Assembly: GCA_018826295.1 (NCBI GenBank) | Contig: JAHJZX010000008.1 | Location: 1 to 64,000 of the forward strand | Reading direction: 5' to 3' | From: Gammaproteobacteria bacterium | GTDB taxonomy: Bacteria; Pseudomonadota; Gammaproteobacteria; Enterobacterales; Alteromonadaceae | DNA: 64,000 nucleotides | Shown here: positions 18,722-30,449 of the stretch, one piece after another | Layout: every line of letters starts with the position of its first letter | Numbering within the stretch: the first letter of the stretch is position 1 | Position numbers and translations under genes: made by a program | The notes under the pieces: model-generated | What the model was told of the DNA's origin: nothing | Databases searched by the model: none | Seen by the model: the letters and a program-made list of their open reading frames with translations, nothing else

Positions 18722-19804
18722 GTGGCTAAATTTCTGTCGTTCTTGCTTAAAAGTGTCGCCTATGGTTTGGCACTGGCCTTTGTACTGATGCTGCTCTTTC
18801 CCTCACTGAGACAGGCGACATTCCCCTTTCAGACAAGTTTTAACACCACACAGGATGATGTGCCGGTAAGTTATGCCAAAGCGGTACGGCGTGCTGCGCC
18901 TGCTGTAGTCAACGTATACACCCGCAGTACCCTGGTCGACCCCCGCTCACTGCGGCCCAGAACCATAGAACGGCAGGAGCTTGGCTCTGGTGTTGTAATG
19001 AGTGCGCAGGGCTACATCCTGACTAATTATCATGTTGTATACGGCGCCGACTATATAGAGGTTGCACTGCAGGACGGTCGCACACTGGAAGCGGTATTAA
19101 TAGGTCAGGATGAAATTAGCGATTTAGCTGTGCTGTATGTACAAGCCGACAATCTGCCGGTGATCCCACAAGATTTGCAGCTGGAGCCACAGGTAGGCGA
19201 TGTGGTACTGGCAATTGGTAACCCACTTAATCTGGGACAAACCATAACCCAGGGTATCATCAGTGCAGCCGGGAATACCGGCCTGAGTTCACGCGGTTAC
19301 CCCGACTTTATGCGCATGGACGCCGCTATCAACCGCGGTAATTCTGGTGGTGCCCTGGTAAATAGCAACGGTACCCTTATTGGTATTAACGCTGCAGCTT
19401 TTCAGGTTGAAAACCAGGATATTCAGGGTATTTTCTTTGCTGTCCCTTATAAACTGGCCATCAATGTCATGGAAAAACTGATTAAGCAAGGTCGGGTAAG
19501 CCGCAGTCACCTTGGCGTAACCGGCGATGCAGTGATAAATGCAGCTGGCGAACCTTTGCTGTCATCCGGCCAACGGCTGTATGGTTTCAGTGTTACGGCG
19601 ATTAACGCTAACGGACCGGCGGCGGAGGCTGGGCTACAAATTGGTGATATTGTGCTTGAGGTAGACGGCAAGCGTTTTGAAAGTATTCAGCAGGCGCTGA
19701 ATATGATTGCTGAGGCCCCGCCAAATTCGGCCCTACCGCTAACGGTAGACCGCGCCGGCCAGCGCCTGATTATAAATACAATAGTACGGGAGTTACGCCG
19801 TTAA
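18722..19804 (+). CDS. degS: Membrane-anchored site-1 protease that triggers the sigma-E response
   Basis: Cleaves the anti-sigma factor RseA when its PDZ domain senses unfolded porins. An N-terminal helix (SVAYGLALAFVLMLLFPSL) anchors it in the inner membrane. The triad is His in LTNYHVVY, Asp in ISDLAVLY and Ser in NRGNSGGAL. One PDZ domain lies at the C terminus. The frame is open from a GTG at 18677, but homologues begin VAKFLSFLLKSVAYGL, so the GTG at 18722 is preferred (360 residues). Neither start has a strong ribosome-binding site. Confidence 0.88.
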   Translation: MAKFLSFLLKSVAYGLALAFVLMLLFPSLRQATFPFQTSFNTTQDDVPVSYAKAVRRAAPAVVNVYTRSTLVDPRSLRPRTIERQELGSGVVMSAQGYILTNYHVVYGADYIEVALQDGRTLEAVLIGQDEISDLAVLYVQADNLPVIPQDLQLEPQVGDVVLAIGNPLNLGQTITQGIISAAGNTGLSSRGYPDFMRMDAAINRGNSGGALVNSNGTLIGINAAAFQVENQDIQGIFFAVPYKLAINVMEKLIKQGRVSRSHLGVTGDAVINAAGEPLLSSGQRLYGFSVTAINANGPAAEAGLQIGDIVLEVDGKRFESIQQALNMIAEAPPNSALPLTVDRAGQRLIINTIVRELRR

Positions 19805-19830
19805 CTAACAGCGTCACAACCGTGCATAAA

Positions 19831-21106
<1,276 letters not shown>

Positions 21107-21364
21107 CTACATCGGGGGGTTAAGGAGTTTCTCTCTACGCCATTGCTGTGGTGTAAAGGTCTTAATACTGACAGCATGAATAGAACCATCAGCAATGGCT
21201 GCCATCAGTGGCGCATAAATCATTTGTTGTTGTTTTACCCGGCTTACGCCGTCAAAACAATCGCCCACCGCTAAAACAGCATAATGCGAACCTTCAGCAG
21301 TCACTCTGACTTCGCTTAACTGTAGTTGCTCGGTAAGTAACTGCTCAATCTGACTGATATCCAA
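21107..21364 (-). CDS. ibaG: BolA-family protein IbaG (YrbA)
   Basis: An 85-residue BolA-like protein that partners monothiol glutaredoxin in iron-sulfur handling and acid response. The fold signature VRVTAEGSHYAVLAVGDCFDG and the cysteine after GD (residue about 36) are visible. So is the conserved histidine-containing segment IHAVSIKTFTPQQW. It lies between mlaB and murA, the conserved order in gammaproteobacteria. Confidence 0.93.
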   Translation of the reverse strand: MDISQIEQLLTEQLQLSEVRVTAEGSHYAVLAVGDCFDGVSRVKQQQMIYAPLMAAIADGSIHAVSIKTFTPQQWRREKLLNPPM

Positions 21365-21373
21365 AGTGAAACC

Positions 21374-21673
21374 TTAATCGCTAATCGGTAAAAGCGGCCT
21401 GACCGCAGTAACATCGGCCAATGATAACAGTTGTTTTGGCACATTACATAGCGCTATTGTCAAACCTTGCTGTTTTGCCACAGCCAATTGCTGCAACAGC
21501 CAGGCAAGCCCGGCGGTGTCGATGTTCTCCAGCGCCGCTAAGTCAAACTGCAAAGCGCCAGAGCCAGCATTTAATAACGCAAAGGGTGAATACAGCATTA
21601 ACGTATCACGGTTTAAAGTACCGGTAAAACGCAAACTGTCTGCCTGGCGTTCGATCTGCAGCGTTACCGTCAC
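21374..21673 (-). CDS. mlaB: Mla transporter STAS-domain subunit
   Basis: A 99-residue cytoplasmic STAS protein that stabilises the MlaF ATPase in the MlaFEDB complex. LAALENIDTAGLAWLLQQLAVAK (in part: ENIDTAGLAWLL) is the conserved STAS helix, with the usual Asp-Thr-Ala-Gly loop. Its start overlaps the mlaC stop by four bases. Confidence 0.9.
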   Translation of the reverse strand: MTVTLQIERQADSLRFTGTLNRDTLMLYSPFALLNAGSGALQFDLAALENIDTAGLAWLLQQLAVAKQQGLTIALCNVPKQLLSLADVTAVRPLLPISD

Positions 21674-22317
21674 TGCGCCTCCGGCTTAGAAATAGGTGCC
21701 TTAGCTTTTTCCAGCAGGATCTGGGTAACATTATTCAGGCCCTGTTGGCGGATCAGGTTACCAAATTCCGCACGTTTACTGTCCAGCAAAGAGATACCTT
21801 CTGCCACCATATCAAACACCAGCCAGTTTTCACTGTCACGGCCACGGCGCAGCTTAAATTCAATATTAATATCAGGCTTACCCGGGTCAATCACACGGGT
21901 TTTTATGGTAATAATTTTCTGATTATCTATCGCCCGGGCAGGTTCAATAATCACCTTTTGATCGCTGTATTGCGTAAATACACCGGCGTAAGTTGAGATC
22001 ATATAACCCTGAAACGCATCGACAAAGGCCAACAATTCCTCACGTGGCGTATTCTTTAAATCTGCACTGGTACCAATTACCCGCAATGCGGCATAGCGGC
22101 TGTCAATGTAAGGCACGAGTTCTTCGTTAACAATTTGCCGTAATACTTCCGGGTCGGCGACAATTTTTTGCTGATCACGGGCAATGCGGCTAAAAGTATT
22201 ATCGGCCACTATTTCCATCATTTTATAGGGATCACTATAAGTTGGCGTATCCGCTGCTTGCGCCGTTACAGCACTTACAGCCATTACGGCTGACATTAGC
22301 ATGGCATAGAATTTCAT
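21670..22317 (-). CDS. mlaC: Periplasmic phospholipid-binding protein of the Mla pathway
   Basis: Soluble carrier that shuttles phospholipids between the outer-membrane MlaA complex and MlaFEDB. The 215 residues have a signal peptide (MKFYAMLMSAVMAVSAVTAQA). The mature Tol-Ttg2 fold includes the VPYIDSRYAALRVIG and LLAFVDAFQGYMISTYAG blocks. It lies 3 bp after mlaD. Confidence 0.94.
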   Translation of the reverse strand: MKFYAMLMSAVMAVSAVTAQAADTPTYSDPYKMMEIVADNTFSRIARDQQKIVADPEVLRQIVNEELVPYIDSRYAALRVIGTSADLKNTPREELLAFVDAFQGYMISTYAGVFTQYSDQKVIIEPARAIDNQKIITIKTRVIDPGKPDINIEFKLRRGRDSENWLVFDMVAEGISLLDSKRAEFGNLIRQQGLNNVTQILLEKAKAPISKPEAQ

Positions 22318-22320
22318 TTA

Positions 22321-22785
22321 TCAGTTTCCACGGTTAAATAAGAATTGGCCAATCAACTCTTCTAGCACCAGAGCTGACTTCGTGTCTTCGATGTAGTCAC
22401 CATTCGCCAGAATATCAACGGTCTCATCGATAAAACCCGGCTGTAATCCCAGATATTGCTCACCTAATAGACCTGAAGTTAGAATTGCCAGGCTGCTGGT
22501 TTCCGGGAAGTTATTGTAATTCTGGTTTATTTCTAACGTGACTATCGGCGTATAGTACGTTGTATCAAGCGCTATAGCCGTTACCCGCCCAACCACTACA
22601 CCGCCTACTTTCACTGGCGAGCGTACTTTTAAGCCACCTATATTTTCAAATTTGGCATGCAACTGATAAGTTTCACTGCCGCCACCCAGGCCACTATTGG
22701 CTACTTTTAACGACAACATCAAAAATGCTGCCACAGCCAAAACGATAAAAGCGCCAACCAATATTTCAATTTTCCGCGTGGTCAT
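22321..22785 (-). CDS. mlaD: Mla MCE-domain membrane protein
   Basis: Hexameric inner-membrane-anchored MCE protein that forms the lipid channel of MlaFEDB. The start MTTRKIEILVGAFIVLAVAAF matches homologues, with one transmembrane helix. The MCE domain holds FENIGGLKVRSPVKVGGVVVG. The frame continues to a TTG at 22797, but the ATG at 22785, just after the mlaE stop, is better and gives 154 residues. Confidence 0.94.
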   Translation of the reverse strand: MTTRKIEILVGAFIVLAVAAFLMLSLKVANSGLGGGSETYQLHAKFENIGGLKVRSPVKVGGVVVGRVTAIALDTTYYTPIVTLEINQNYNNFPETSSLAILTSGLLGEQYLGLQPGFIDETVDILANGDYIEDTKSALVLEELIGQFLFNRGN

Positions 22786-22786
22786 A

Positions 22787-23569
22787 TTATCCACCAAACA
22801 TTAATGCTGTTAAAACAAAGTCAAAGCCCAATACGGCTAATGATGCAGTCACCACAGTTTGTGTGGTCGCTGTGCTGATGCCTTCAGATGTCGGTACCGC
22901 ATCATAGCCCTTATGCAGAGCAATCCAAATCACGATCAGTGCAAATACTGCACTCTTAATGACACCATTTATTACATCTTCATACAGGTCAACATTTGCT
23001 TGCATCGCCGACCAGTAGCCGCCACCGTCAACACCCAGCCAGTCAACCCCCACCAGATGACCACCCAAAATACCGACAGCGGTAAATATTAATGCCAGCA
23101 ACGGCAAGCTGATCACACCAGCCCAAAATCGCGGCGCAATAATGCGCCGTAGCGGGTCTACCGCCATCATTTCCATGCTGGATAATTGCTCTGTTGCTTT
23201 CATCAACCCTATTTCTGCTGTTAAAGCACTGCCAGCGCGACCGGCAAACAACAATGCAGCGACTACCGGGCCCAACTCACGCAGCAAGCTTAGTGCGACC
23301 AGTGGGCCGAGCATTTGTTCAGCGCCAAATTTCACCAGCACGGTGTAGCCCTGCAACGCCAGTACCATGCCGATAAATAAGCCTGATACCAGGATTATCA
23401 ATAACGACATCACACCAACAACATACAGCTGCTTGATCAACAAGGGTAAGCCGCGGCGCAGATCGGGTTTTCCTAACAGGGCACCAAATAACATAATACC
23501 GGCACGGCCAAAGCCAGTAACGGTACTGATGGTTGTTGCACCGAGTTTTTGCAATTTATCCGTTATCAC
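22787..23569 (-). CDS. mlaE: Mla ABC transporter permease
   Basis: Integral membrane permease, 260 residues with about five to six helices. Conserved MlaE segments are [21 protein letters not shown] and [23 protein letters not shown], the permease motif facing the ATPase. It sits between mlaF and mlaD with a 4-base overlap with mlaF. Confidence 0.95.
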   Translation of the reverse strand: MITDKLQKLGATTISTVTGFGRAGIMLFGALLGKPDLRRGLPLLIKQLYVVGVMSLLIILVSGLFIGMVLALQGYTVLVKFGAEQMLGPLVALSLLRELGPVVAALLFAGRAGSALTAEIGLMKATEQLSSMEMMAVDPLRRIIAPRFWAGVISLPLLALIFTAVGILGGHLVGVDWLGVDGGGYWSAMQANVDLYEDVINGVIKSAVFALIVIWIALHKGYDAVPTSEGISTATTQTVVTASLAVLGFDFVLTALMFGG

Positions 23570-24369
23570 GGTACCAGCTCCATCAGTTCATCGGCATACG
23601 GAGCCGCTTTAAAATGAAACGGCACAGCACCATCGGCCTCACCTTGCAAAAATTGCTGCACCAAAGGCGAAGGGCTAGCCCGTAACTCGTCTGGCGTACC
23701 CTGGCCTATTACGGTTTGCTCTGCCACAACATAGACGTAATCGGCAATACTCATTACCTCGGTAACATCATGCGACACCACGACTGAAGTCAAACCAAGT
23801 GCATTGTTCAAGGAACGAATCAAGCGGACAATCACGCCCATTGATATCGGATCCTGTCCGGCAAACGGCTCGTCATACAATATCAGTTCAGGGTCCAGCG
23901 CTATGGCGCGGGCCAGGGCGGCACGCCGTGCCATGCCACCTGACAACTCGGCCGGCATTAGATCACGGGCACCACGCAAACCCACCGCTTCGAGTTTCAT
24001 TAATACCATCAGACGAATTAAAGACTCAGGTAACCGGGTATGCTCGCGGATCGGAAAAGCCACATTGTCAAATACCGACATCTCGGTAAACAGCGCGCCG
24101 CTTTGAAATAACATGCTCATCCGTTTACGCAACTGATAAAGCACCGAACGCGACAACGCCGGCACGTCCTGCCCGGCAACAAAAATATGTCCCTGATCCG
24201 GTTTAAGCTGTCCGCCGATTAAGCGCAGCAAGGTCGTTTTACCTATGCCACTCGGGCCCATAATGGCCGTCACTTTACCGCGCTGAAACTGCATATTCAG
24301 GTCGCGGTAAATAGTTCTGTCGCCGCGTTTAAACGTCAGGTGCTGAATATCCACTAGTATATCTGTCAA
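23566..24369 (-). CDS. mlaF: Mla ABC transporter ATPase
   Basis: ATPase of the Mla phospholipid transporter, 267 residues. Walker A is [13 protein letters not shown] near residue 38, the signature is [18 protein letters not shown] near 143, and Walker B is [13 protein letters not shown]. The D-loop and switch VVSHDVTEV follow. It is the first gene of the operon; its promoter should lie in the 252-bp gap shared with yrbG. Confidence 0.96.
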   Translation of the reverse strand: MTDILVDIQHLTFKRGDRTIYRDLNMQFQRGKVTAIMGPSGIGKTTLLRLIGGQLKPDQGHIFVAGQDVPALSRSVLYQLRKRMSMLFQSGALFTEMSVFDNVAFPIREHTRLPESLIRLMVLMKLEAVGLRGARDLMPAELSGGMARRAALARAIALDPELILYDEPFAGQDPISMGVIVRLIRSLNNALGLTSVVVSHDVTEVMSIADYVYVVAEQTVIGQGTPDELRASPSPLVQQFLQGEADGAVPFHFKAAPYADELMELVP

Positions 24370-24621
24370 ATTTCCATTCTCCGCCTGTTAGCTGGCGTTG
24401 CCTGATTCCCCGCGCAATATACATACAACCTTGTATGTTTTCAATGCACCAGCGACAAAGTTGTTTTATTGTAAACGCCTGAGCGACTAAAGTCGTTACA
24501 AAAAATCGTAACAAACTGTGCAAAAAATCAGACGAAGGGTAAAAACGCAGCTTTTTTTGCAATTGTTGGCGATAAGCAGGAAAATACGCCTGTTTTCAAT
24601 TGGCTTACGAGGATTTTAGCC
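24370..24621. promoter_or_regulatory. Divergent region between mlaF and yrbG
   Basis: This 252-bp gap must carry the promoters of two long operons: mla-ibaG-murA (-) and yrbG-kdsD onward (+). It is AT-rich near 24530-24600. No operator was recognised. Confidence 0.4.
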
Positions 24622-25599
24622 TTGTCCGATCTGCTACTAGCTGGCATTTTTGTTATCGTTGGTCTGATCCTGCTTATTTGGAGCGCAGATCGTTTCGTCT
24701 ATGGCGCTTCCTCTTTAGCCCGTACTCTTGGCATTTCGCCAATGATTGTCGGGCTTACAATTGTGGCTATGGGCTCTTCTGCGCCAGAAATGCTGGTCTC
24801 GTCCAGCGCCGCCTGGCAGGGTTATATTGATACCTCGGTTGGCAATGCGCTGGGATCAAATATTATCAATGTCTTACTGGTTATTGGTGCAGCAGCCCTG
24901 CTTAAACCCATTGCCGTTTCGTCCATTACGCTTAAACGCGAATACCCGTTACTGATTATTTTTAGCCTGCTCGGCGCCTGGTTTATCTCAGACAGCAGCT
25001 TAACCCGCACTGAAGGCATAATTTTACTTGCTGCCTTCGCTGGCTTTATTGTGTTGCTAATCTATCTGGCCCGGCACACTGACAACAATGATCCGCTAAT
25101 CGCCGAAATTGATGCTGAAATGCCGCAGCCGACCTCTAAAGCCCGTAGTATATTGTGGCTGGTGGCCGGGCTGATACTGCTACTGGCCAGTTCGCAGTTA
25201 CTGGTACATGGCGCTATTACCATAGCCCGCATAGCCGGTGTCAGTGATTTAATTATTGGCCTGACGATTATCGCTATCGGTACCAGTCTGCCGGAGCTTG
25301 CAGCCAGCGTGATAGGCATTATTAAAGGCGAAGACGATTTAGCGCTGGGTAATATTATCGGCTCAAATATCTTTAATATTCTGGCAGTGCTGGGTTTAGG
25401 TGCCGTAATTGGCCCGGGAATGCTCGATCCGGCAGCCGCAGGGCGTGATATCTACGTTATGCTTGGTGCCACCGTACTGATGTTGTTAATGTCAGCGCGT
25501 CTGGGACGGGTGCAACGGATAAACCGATACGAAGGCGCCTTGCTGCTAGCCGGCTTTGTCGGCTATCAATATCTGTTATTTCAGTCGGTTACAATTTAA
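24622..25599 (+). CDS. yrbG: Calcium/sodium antiporter, YrbG family
   Basis: CaCA-superfamily exchanger, 325 residues with about ten membrane helices in two inverted repeats. The alpha-repeat motifs are GLTIVAMGSSAPEMLVS (about residue 45) and GLTIIAIGTSLPELAAS (about 215), each followed by an NALGSNIIN / NIIGSNIFN box that binds the ions. The start is a TTG with a GAGGA ribosome-binding site 8 bases upstream. It is the conserved first gene before kdsD. Confidence 0.92.
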   Translation: MSDLLLAGIFVIVGLILLIWSADRFVYGASSLARTLGISPMIVGLTIVAMGSSAPEMLVSSSAAWQGYIDTSVGNALGSNIINVLLVIGAAALLKPIAVSSITLKREYPLLIIFSLLGAWFISDSSLTRTEGIILLAAFAGFIVLLIYLARHTDNNDPLIAEIDAEMPQPTSKARSILWLVAGLILLLASSQLLVHGAITIARIAGVSDLIIGLTIIAIGTSLPELAASVIGIIKGEDDLALGNIIGSNIFNILAVLGLGAVIGPGMLDPAAAGRDIYVMLGATVLMLLMSARLGRVQRINRYEGALLLAGFVGYQYLLFQSVTI

Positions 25600-25617
25600 G
25601 CAGTTAAGGACGATACA

Positions 25618-26583
25618 ATGGTTGATTTTCGCTTGCGTGCCGCAGAAGTGCTAAAAATAGAAGCCACTGCCGTCGCACAGCTGGCGCAATACCTGAACGA
25701 TGACTTTAATCTGGCTTGCCAGTTAATTTTTGCCAGCAAAGGCAAAACTATTGTCACCGGTATGGGTAAGTCTGGCCACATCGGCAGTAAAATCGCTGCC
25801 ACTTTGGCATCAACCGGCACACCGGCATTTTTTGTTCATCCTGGTGAAGCCAGCCATGGTGATCTGGGCATGTTGTCGGTAGACGATGTTGTTATCGCCA
25901 TTTCTAATTCTGGCGAAACAGCTGAAGTCTTAACAATAGTGCCGTTAATTAAACGGTTAGGCATTAAGTTAATAAGCATGACCGGCAATCCCGCTTCAAC
26001 GCTGGCCAAGCTGGCTGATGCCCATCTTTGCGTGAAAGTTGAGCAGGAAGCCTGCCCACTTGGCCTGGCGCCCACCGCCAGCACTACCGCGACACTGGCG
26101 ATGGGCGACGCTGTTGCCGTTGCATTGCTTGAAGCTCGCGGCTTCTCCGCAGAAGATTTTGCCCTGTCGCACCCTGGTGGCAGCCTGGGCCGTAAACTAC
26201 TGTTACGGCTTGATGATGTGATGCATCGTGATGAACAGGTGCCAGTGGTAAACCAGCTTGCCAGCATTAAAGATGCCCTGCTGGAAATATCAAAAAAAGG
26301 TCTTGGCATGACCGCGGTGGTAGACGACAGTGGTGCACTAAGCGGTATTTTTACCGATGGCGATCTGCGTCGCATCCTGGATCAACGTTTTGATATTCAC
26401 AGCAACAGCATTGCCGAAGTCATGACACGCAATTGCATCACGGCACACGGCCAAATGTTAGCCGCCGAAGCACTGCAGATCATGCAGCAGAAAAAAATTA
26501 ATGGCCTGATTATTGTTGATGACAGTAACCAGCCGGTTGGTGCAATGAACATGCACGACCTGCTGCGAGCCGGAGTACTGTAA
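25618..26583 (+). CDS. kdsD: Arabinose-5-phosphate isomerase
   Basis: Interconverts ribulose 5-phosphate and arabinose 5-phosphate for Kdo synthesis. The 321 residues hold an N-terminal SIS domain (GMGKSGHIGSKIAATLASTG, ISNSGETAEVL). Two C-terminal CBS domains follow (about residues 205-321, DVMHRDEQVPVV and EVMTRNCITA). The stop is immediately followed by the kdsC start. Confidence 0.96.
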   Translation: MVDFRLRAAEVLKIEATAVAQLAQYLNDDFNLACQLIFASKGKTIVTGMGKSGHIGSKIAATLASTGTPAFFVHPGEASHGDLGMLSVDDVVIAISNSGETAEVLTIVPLIKRLGIKLISMTGNPASTLAKLADAHLCVKVEQEACPLGLAPTASTTATLAMGDAVAVALLEARGFSAEDFALSHPGGSLGRKLLLRLDDVMHRDEQVPVVNQLASIKDALLEISKKGLGMTAVVDDSGALSGIFTDGDLRRILDQRFDIHSNSIAEVMTRNCITAHGQMLAAEALQIMQQKKINGLIIVDDSNQPVGAMNMHDLLRAGVL

Positions 26584-27138
26584 ATGTCATTGTTTAACCA
26601 ACTGTATCAAACCGTGTCAGACGAAGTGTTGCAAAGCGCCAGCCGCATACGGCTGCTAATTTGCGATATTGATGGGGTATTTTCCGATGGTCGCATTTAC
26701 CTTGGCAACAATGGCGAAGAGCTAAAAGCATTTCACACCCGCGATGGCTACGGGATTAAAGCCGTGCGGCAAGCCGGCATAGAAGTGGCGGTAATAACAG
26801 GCCGGCGCTCTGCCATAGTACAAAAACGTATGACAGCGCTAACGGTAAGCCACATCTATCAGGGGCAGGAAAACAAAGTTGCCGCCTTTAACGAACTCTT
26901 AGGCAAACTGCAACTTAATGCCAAAGACGTTGCCTATATCGGCGATGACCTGGCAGATTGGGCAGTTATGCAACATTGTGGCTTAGCTGTCGCGGTGAAA
27001 GATGCCCACCCCTACCTGGTGCGCCAGGCTGGCTACATAACCAGCTTGCCGGGCGGATACGGTGCCGTCAGAGAGTTATGCGATTTATTGCTGATAAGCC
27101 AACAGCAATTTGGCCTGTTTGATGGAAGCAGCACATGA
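26584..27138 (+). CDS. kdsC: Kdo-8-phosphate phosphatase
   Basis: HAD-family phosphatase making free Kdo for lipopolysaccharide. The 184 residues have the catalytic motif CDIDGVFSDG near residue 28, VITGRRSAIV (motif 2, with Thr) and IGDDLADWAVM (metal-binding aspartates). Its stop overlaps the lptC start by four bases. Confidence 0.95.
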   Translation: MSLFNQLYQTVSDEVLQSASRIRLLICDIDGVFSDGRIYLGNNGEELKAFHTRDGYGIKAVRQAGIEVAVITGRRSAIVQKRMTALTVSHIYQGQENKVAAFNELLGKLQLNAKDVAYIGDDLADWAVMQHCGLAVAVKDAHPYLVRQAGYITSLPGGYGAVRELCDLLLISQQQFGLFDGSST

Positions 27139-27689
27139 GAAAACTTCTGTTACCCGTGGTGTTATTGCTGGCTAGCATTGCGGGCTATCTATGGTTTAAC
27201 CCGCAAAATGACGAAGCGGCGCTGCAAACCGATCAGGAACTGCTACCCGATTACATCGCACTCAATATTACCCGGCGGCTCTACAACACTGACGGTTATC
27301 AGGCTGATGTCGTCAGTGCGCGACGGCTGGAACATTTTGAACAGCTTGGTTTTATGCAATTTGAAAAGCCGGTGTATACCCTGTATAACGAACAACATCA
27401 GCCCGACTGGCAAGCCAGCAGTGAATATGCCGTCTGGTTTGTGCAGGACAAAGTCATCCTCGAACAACACGTGCAGATTAAAAGTTTATCGCAGGAGCAG
27501 CTGTTTGACAGCTTAGAAACAGAGAGTCTGGAAATGTTATTCCCGGACAACCGGTTGCAAAATAACCTGCCGGTATTAATTTCAGGAAAAGGCTTTGAAA
27601 TTAAAGGCGTAGGAATTAATGCTGATTTAATCAATCGCTCATTTAAATTGTTGCAACACCATGAAACGGTATACCTAAATGAACAATAA
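27135..27689 (+). CDS. lptC: Lipopolysaccharide transport protein LptC
   Basis: Bitopic inner-membrane protein that passes lipopolysaccharide from LptB2FG to LptA. The 184 residues have one N-terminal helix (LLLPVVLLLASIAGYLW) and a periplasmic beta-jellyroll containing the usual LESLEMLFPDNRLQNN-type block. Start and end overlap both neighbours, typical of this operon. Confidence 0.93.
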   Translation: MRKLLLPVVLLLASIAGYLWFNPQNDEAALQTDQELLPDYIALNITRRLYNTDGYQADVVSARRLEHFEQLGFMQFEKPVYTLYNEQHQPDWQASSEYAVWFVQDKVILEQHVQIKSLSQEQLFDSLETESLEMLFPDNRLQNNLPVLISGKGFEIKGVGINADLINRSFKLLQHHETVYLNEQ

Positions 27690-28167
27690 ATTTCTATATG
27701 CGCTGCTGGCGTTAATGCTTCAATCTGCTGCAATAGCTGCCCCGGACTTTGCAAAGCAAATCGAAATAAGTGCCGACAACTTATTATCACAAAAAGGCAA
27801 TGTGGCGACATACAGTGAGAATGTCATTATCACGCAGGGTGCAATTCGTATACATGCCGATGCGCTGGAAATAGACATCAGTGCAGGTAAAGGCAAAGAA
27901 GTATACAGTGTCAGCGGCAGCCCGGTGAAATACAGCCAACAGCTGGAAGACGGCAAAGTCGTTAATGCCTTCGCCAGTGAAATGCGCTACGAACCAGCCA
28001 ACCGCACTCTGATGCTGAACGGCGATGCTGAACTGGCGCAAAGCGGCAGCGTGGTTAAAGCCTCAGCGATAAAATACAATGTAGAAACCCAGGAAATTAA
28101 TGCCGTCAGCGACAGTTCGCGACGGGTAACCACCATTATTACCCCTGAGGAAGACAAACAACCATGA
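27679..28167 (+). CDS. lptA: Lipopolysaccharide transport periplasmic protein LptA
   Basis: Periplasmic bridge protein for lipopolysaccharide, 162 residues. A signal peptide ([17 protein letters not shown]) precedes the jellyroll OstA-like domain with [27 protein letters not shown] (in part) and [18 protein letters not shown]. It overlaps lptC by 11 bases and lptB by four. Confidence 0.94.
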   Translation: MNNKFLYALLALMLQSAAIAAPDFAKQIEISADNLLSQKGNVATYSENVIITQGAIRIHADALEIDISAGKGKEVYSVSGSPVKYSQQLEDGKVVNAFASEMRYEPANRTLMLNGDAELAQSGSVVKASAIKYNVETQEINAVSDSSRRVTTIITPEEDKQP

Positions 28168-28886
28168 AGTTAGTCGCCTCGCACCTGGCCAAAAGCTACA
28201 AAGGCCGGCAAGTTGTTAAAGATGTCAGTCTGGAAGTCAACGCCGGGCAAATCGTTGGGCTTTTAGGCCCTAACGGTGCAGGTAAAACGACCACGTTCTA
28301 CATGATTGTTGGCCTGGTACCCAGTGACAAGGGCCAGATCACGCTAAACAATCAGGATATCACGTTCGACCCGATACACACGCGGGCACGCCAGGGTATC
28401 GGCTATCTGCCGCAGGAAAGCTCGATTTTCCGCAAACTTACCGTGCATGAAAATTTACTGGCGATATTACAGACCCGTAAAGATTTAAGCCGTACCAGGC
28501 GCGAAGAAATCGCCGACGATCTGTTAGAAGAGTTTCATATTGGCCACATAAAATACAGCCTCGGCATGAGCCTGTCAGGTGGTGAACGCCGGCGCGTAGA
28601 AATTGCCCGCGCGCTGGCCGCCAACCCGGCGTTTATACTACTGGATGAGCCTTTCGCCGGTGTCGATCCTATCTCGGTACTCGATATTAAAAAAATAATT
28701 CAGCATCTGTGCCAACGCGGCATTGGTGTGCTCATTACCGACCATAATGTCCGCGAAACCCTTGATGTCTGCGAAATTGCCTACATTGTTAGCCATGGCG
28801 AGCTGATAGCTTCCGGTGCACCACAGGAAGTTCTGGCAAATCAGAAAGTAAGGGATGTATACCTTGGCGAGCAATTCAGGCTATAG
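28164..28886 (+). CDS. lptB: Lipopolysaccharide export ATPase
   Basis: Cytoplasmic ATPase that powers lipopolysaccharide extraction with LptFG. The 240 residues have Walker [14 protein letters not shown] (about residue 36), signature [15 protein letters not shown] (about 138) and Walker [14 protein letters not shown]. The Q-loop is [12 protein letters not shown]. It directly precedes rpoN. Confidence 0.97.
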   Translation: MKLVASHLAKSYKGRQVVKDVSLEVNAGQIVGLLGPNGAGKTTTFYMIVGLVPSDKGQITLNNQDITFDPIHTRARQGIGYLPQESSIFRKLTVHENLLAILQTRKDLSRTRREEIADDLLEEFHIGHIKYSLGMSLSGGERRRVEIARALAANPAFILLDEPFAGVDPISVLDIKKIIQHLCQRGIGVLITDHNVRETLDVCEIAYIVSHGELIASGAPQEVLANQKVRDVYLGEQFRL

Positions 28887-28932
28887 TTAGCAAAAACCTG
28901 CCCGCGCTAAATCAGGAGCACAGTAGAAGTAG

Positions 28933-30423
28933 ATGAAGCCCTCTTTGCAACTTCGCTTAGGACAGCAACTTACTATGACACCCCAGCTGCAGCAGGCAAT
29001 CCGCCTGTTACAGTTGTCGACCATAGAATTGCAACAGGAAATTCAGGACGCGCTGGATGCGAACCCTTTGCTGGAAGCTGAAGATGAGTACGACAGCTTT
29101 GATGCTGAACCAGCGAGCGCCGCAGAGTTACAACACAGCACAACGGACAACCAGGCTGACAGTCACTCTGATGATCAAGCCGAGCCGGCAGAGCCCGATA
29201 GCAGTGAATCGATGTCTGAGCAGAATATCAGCGAAGATCTGCCGCTGGACAACAACTGGGATGATTTAGTCAGTGCGGCGCCAGTCAGCGCCGGTAATGC
29301 TGCCGGCGATGACGATAGCCTGTATCAGGGCGAAACCAGTGAAACCCTGCGTGACTATCTGCGCTGGCAGATGCAGCTGACACCTTTTTCAGAAACCGAC
29401 CGGGCTATTGCAGAAATTATTATTGAAGCGATAGATGACAATGGTCTGCTTACCATCAGTTGTGAGGAAATTCTTGAATCGCTGGGCCTGGTTGACGTTG
29501 AAGCTGACGAAGTAGAAGCCGTCATCAAACGCATCCAACTGTTTGATCCAGTCGGCGTGGGTGCCCGCTCTGTGCAGGAGTGCCTGTTAGTACAATTACG
29601 CCAGTTTAGCCCTGATACGCCATTTTTAGCTGCCGCGCAAAGCCTGATCCGCGATCACACAGAACTTTTAGCTAACCGCGACTTTCGTTCTTTAATGCGG
29701 GTGACTAAACTGAAAGAGGATGAGCTGAAAGAAGTGATGCGGCTTATTCATTCACTGAATCCGCGCCCCGGCGCTGATGTGATCCGGGAAGAGCAGCAGT
29801 ACGTGATCCCAGATGTCAGCGTGATGAAAGTAAAAGGCCGCTGGCAGGTCGAGTTAAACCCGGACGCCATGCCCAAAGTGCGGATAAACCAACAATATGC
29901 GGCAATGTCACGCACGGCTAAAAGCAGTGCTGACAGCCAGTTTATCCGTTCTCATTTGCAGGAGGCAAAATGGTTTTTAAAGAGTCTGGAGAGCCGCAAC
30001 GAAACCCTGTTAAAAGTAACCAACTGCATCGTGCAACAGCAGCAAGCTTTTTTTGAACATGGTGAAGAGGCCATGAAACCTATGGTGCTGAATGACGTAG
30101 CCGAAATGGTTGGCATGCATGAATCAACCATTTCCAGGGTAACAACGCAAAAATATATGCATACGCCCAGGGGTATTTTTGAACTTAAGTTCTTTTTTTC
30201 CAGTCACGTTAGTACAGAAAGCGGTGGCGAATGCTCGTCTACCGCAATAAGGGCCTTTATCAAGAAATTAGTGGCGGCGGAGAATCCGGCCAAACCGCTC
30301 AGTGACAGCAAAATGGCCGACATTCTGCTGGAGCAAGGTATCAACGTAGCGCGGCGTACTATTGCCAAGTACCGCGAATCCCTGTTTATACCGCCGTCAA
30401 ATCAACGCAAGACCTTGCTGTAA
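28933..30423 (+). CDS. rpoN: RNA polymerase sigma-54 factor
   Basis: Alternative sigma factor that needs AAA+ activators; 496 residues. Region I is [20 protein letters not shown] at the N terminus. An acidic region II spans about residues 50-120. The core-binding domain contains [15 protein letters not shown]. The DNA-binding part ends with the RpoN box [10 protein letters not shown] near residue 480. It follows lptB and precedes hpf, the standard order. Confidence 0.97.
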   Translation: MKPSLQLRLGQQLTMTPQLQQAIRLLQLSTIELQQEIQDALDANPLLEAEDEYDSFDAEPASAAELQHSTTDNQADSHSDDQAEPAEPDSSESMSEQNISEDLPLDNNWDDLVSAAPVSAGNAAGDDDSLYQGETSETLRDYLRWQMQLTPFSETDRAIAEIIIEAIDDNGLLTISCEEILESLGLVDVEADEVEAVIKRIQLFDPVGVGARSVQECLLVQLRQFSPDTPFLAAAQSLIRDHTELLANRDFRSLMRVTKLKEDELKEVMRLIHSLNPRPGADVIREEQQYVIPDVSVMKVKGRWQVELNPDAMPKVRINQQYAAMSRTAKSSADSQFIRSHLQEAKWFLKSLESRNETLLKVTNCIVQQQQAFFEHGEEAMKPMVLNDVAEMVGMHESTISRVTTQKYMHTPRGIFELKFFFSSHVSTESGGECSSTAIRAFIKKLVAAENPAKPLSDSKMADILLEQGINVARRTIAKYRESLFIPPSNQRKTLL

Positions 30424-30449
30424 ATAAGCCTAAAAGAAGGAATATGTCT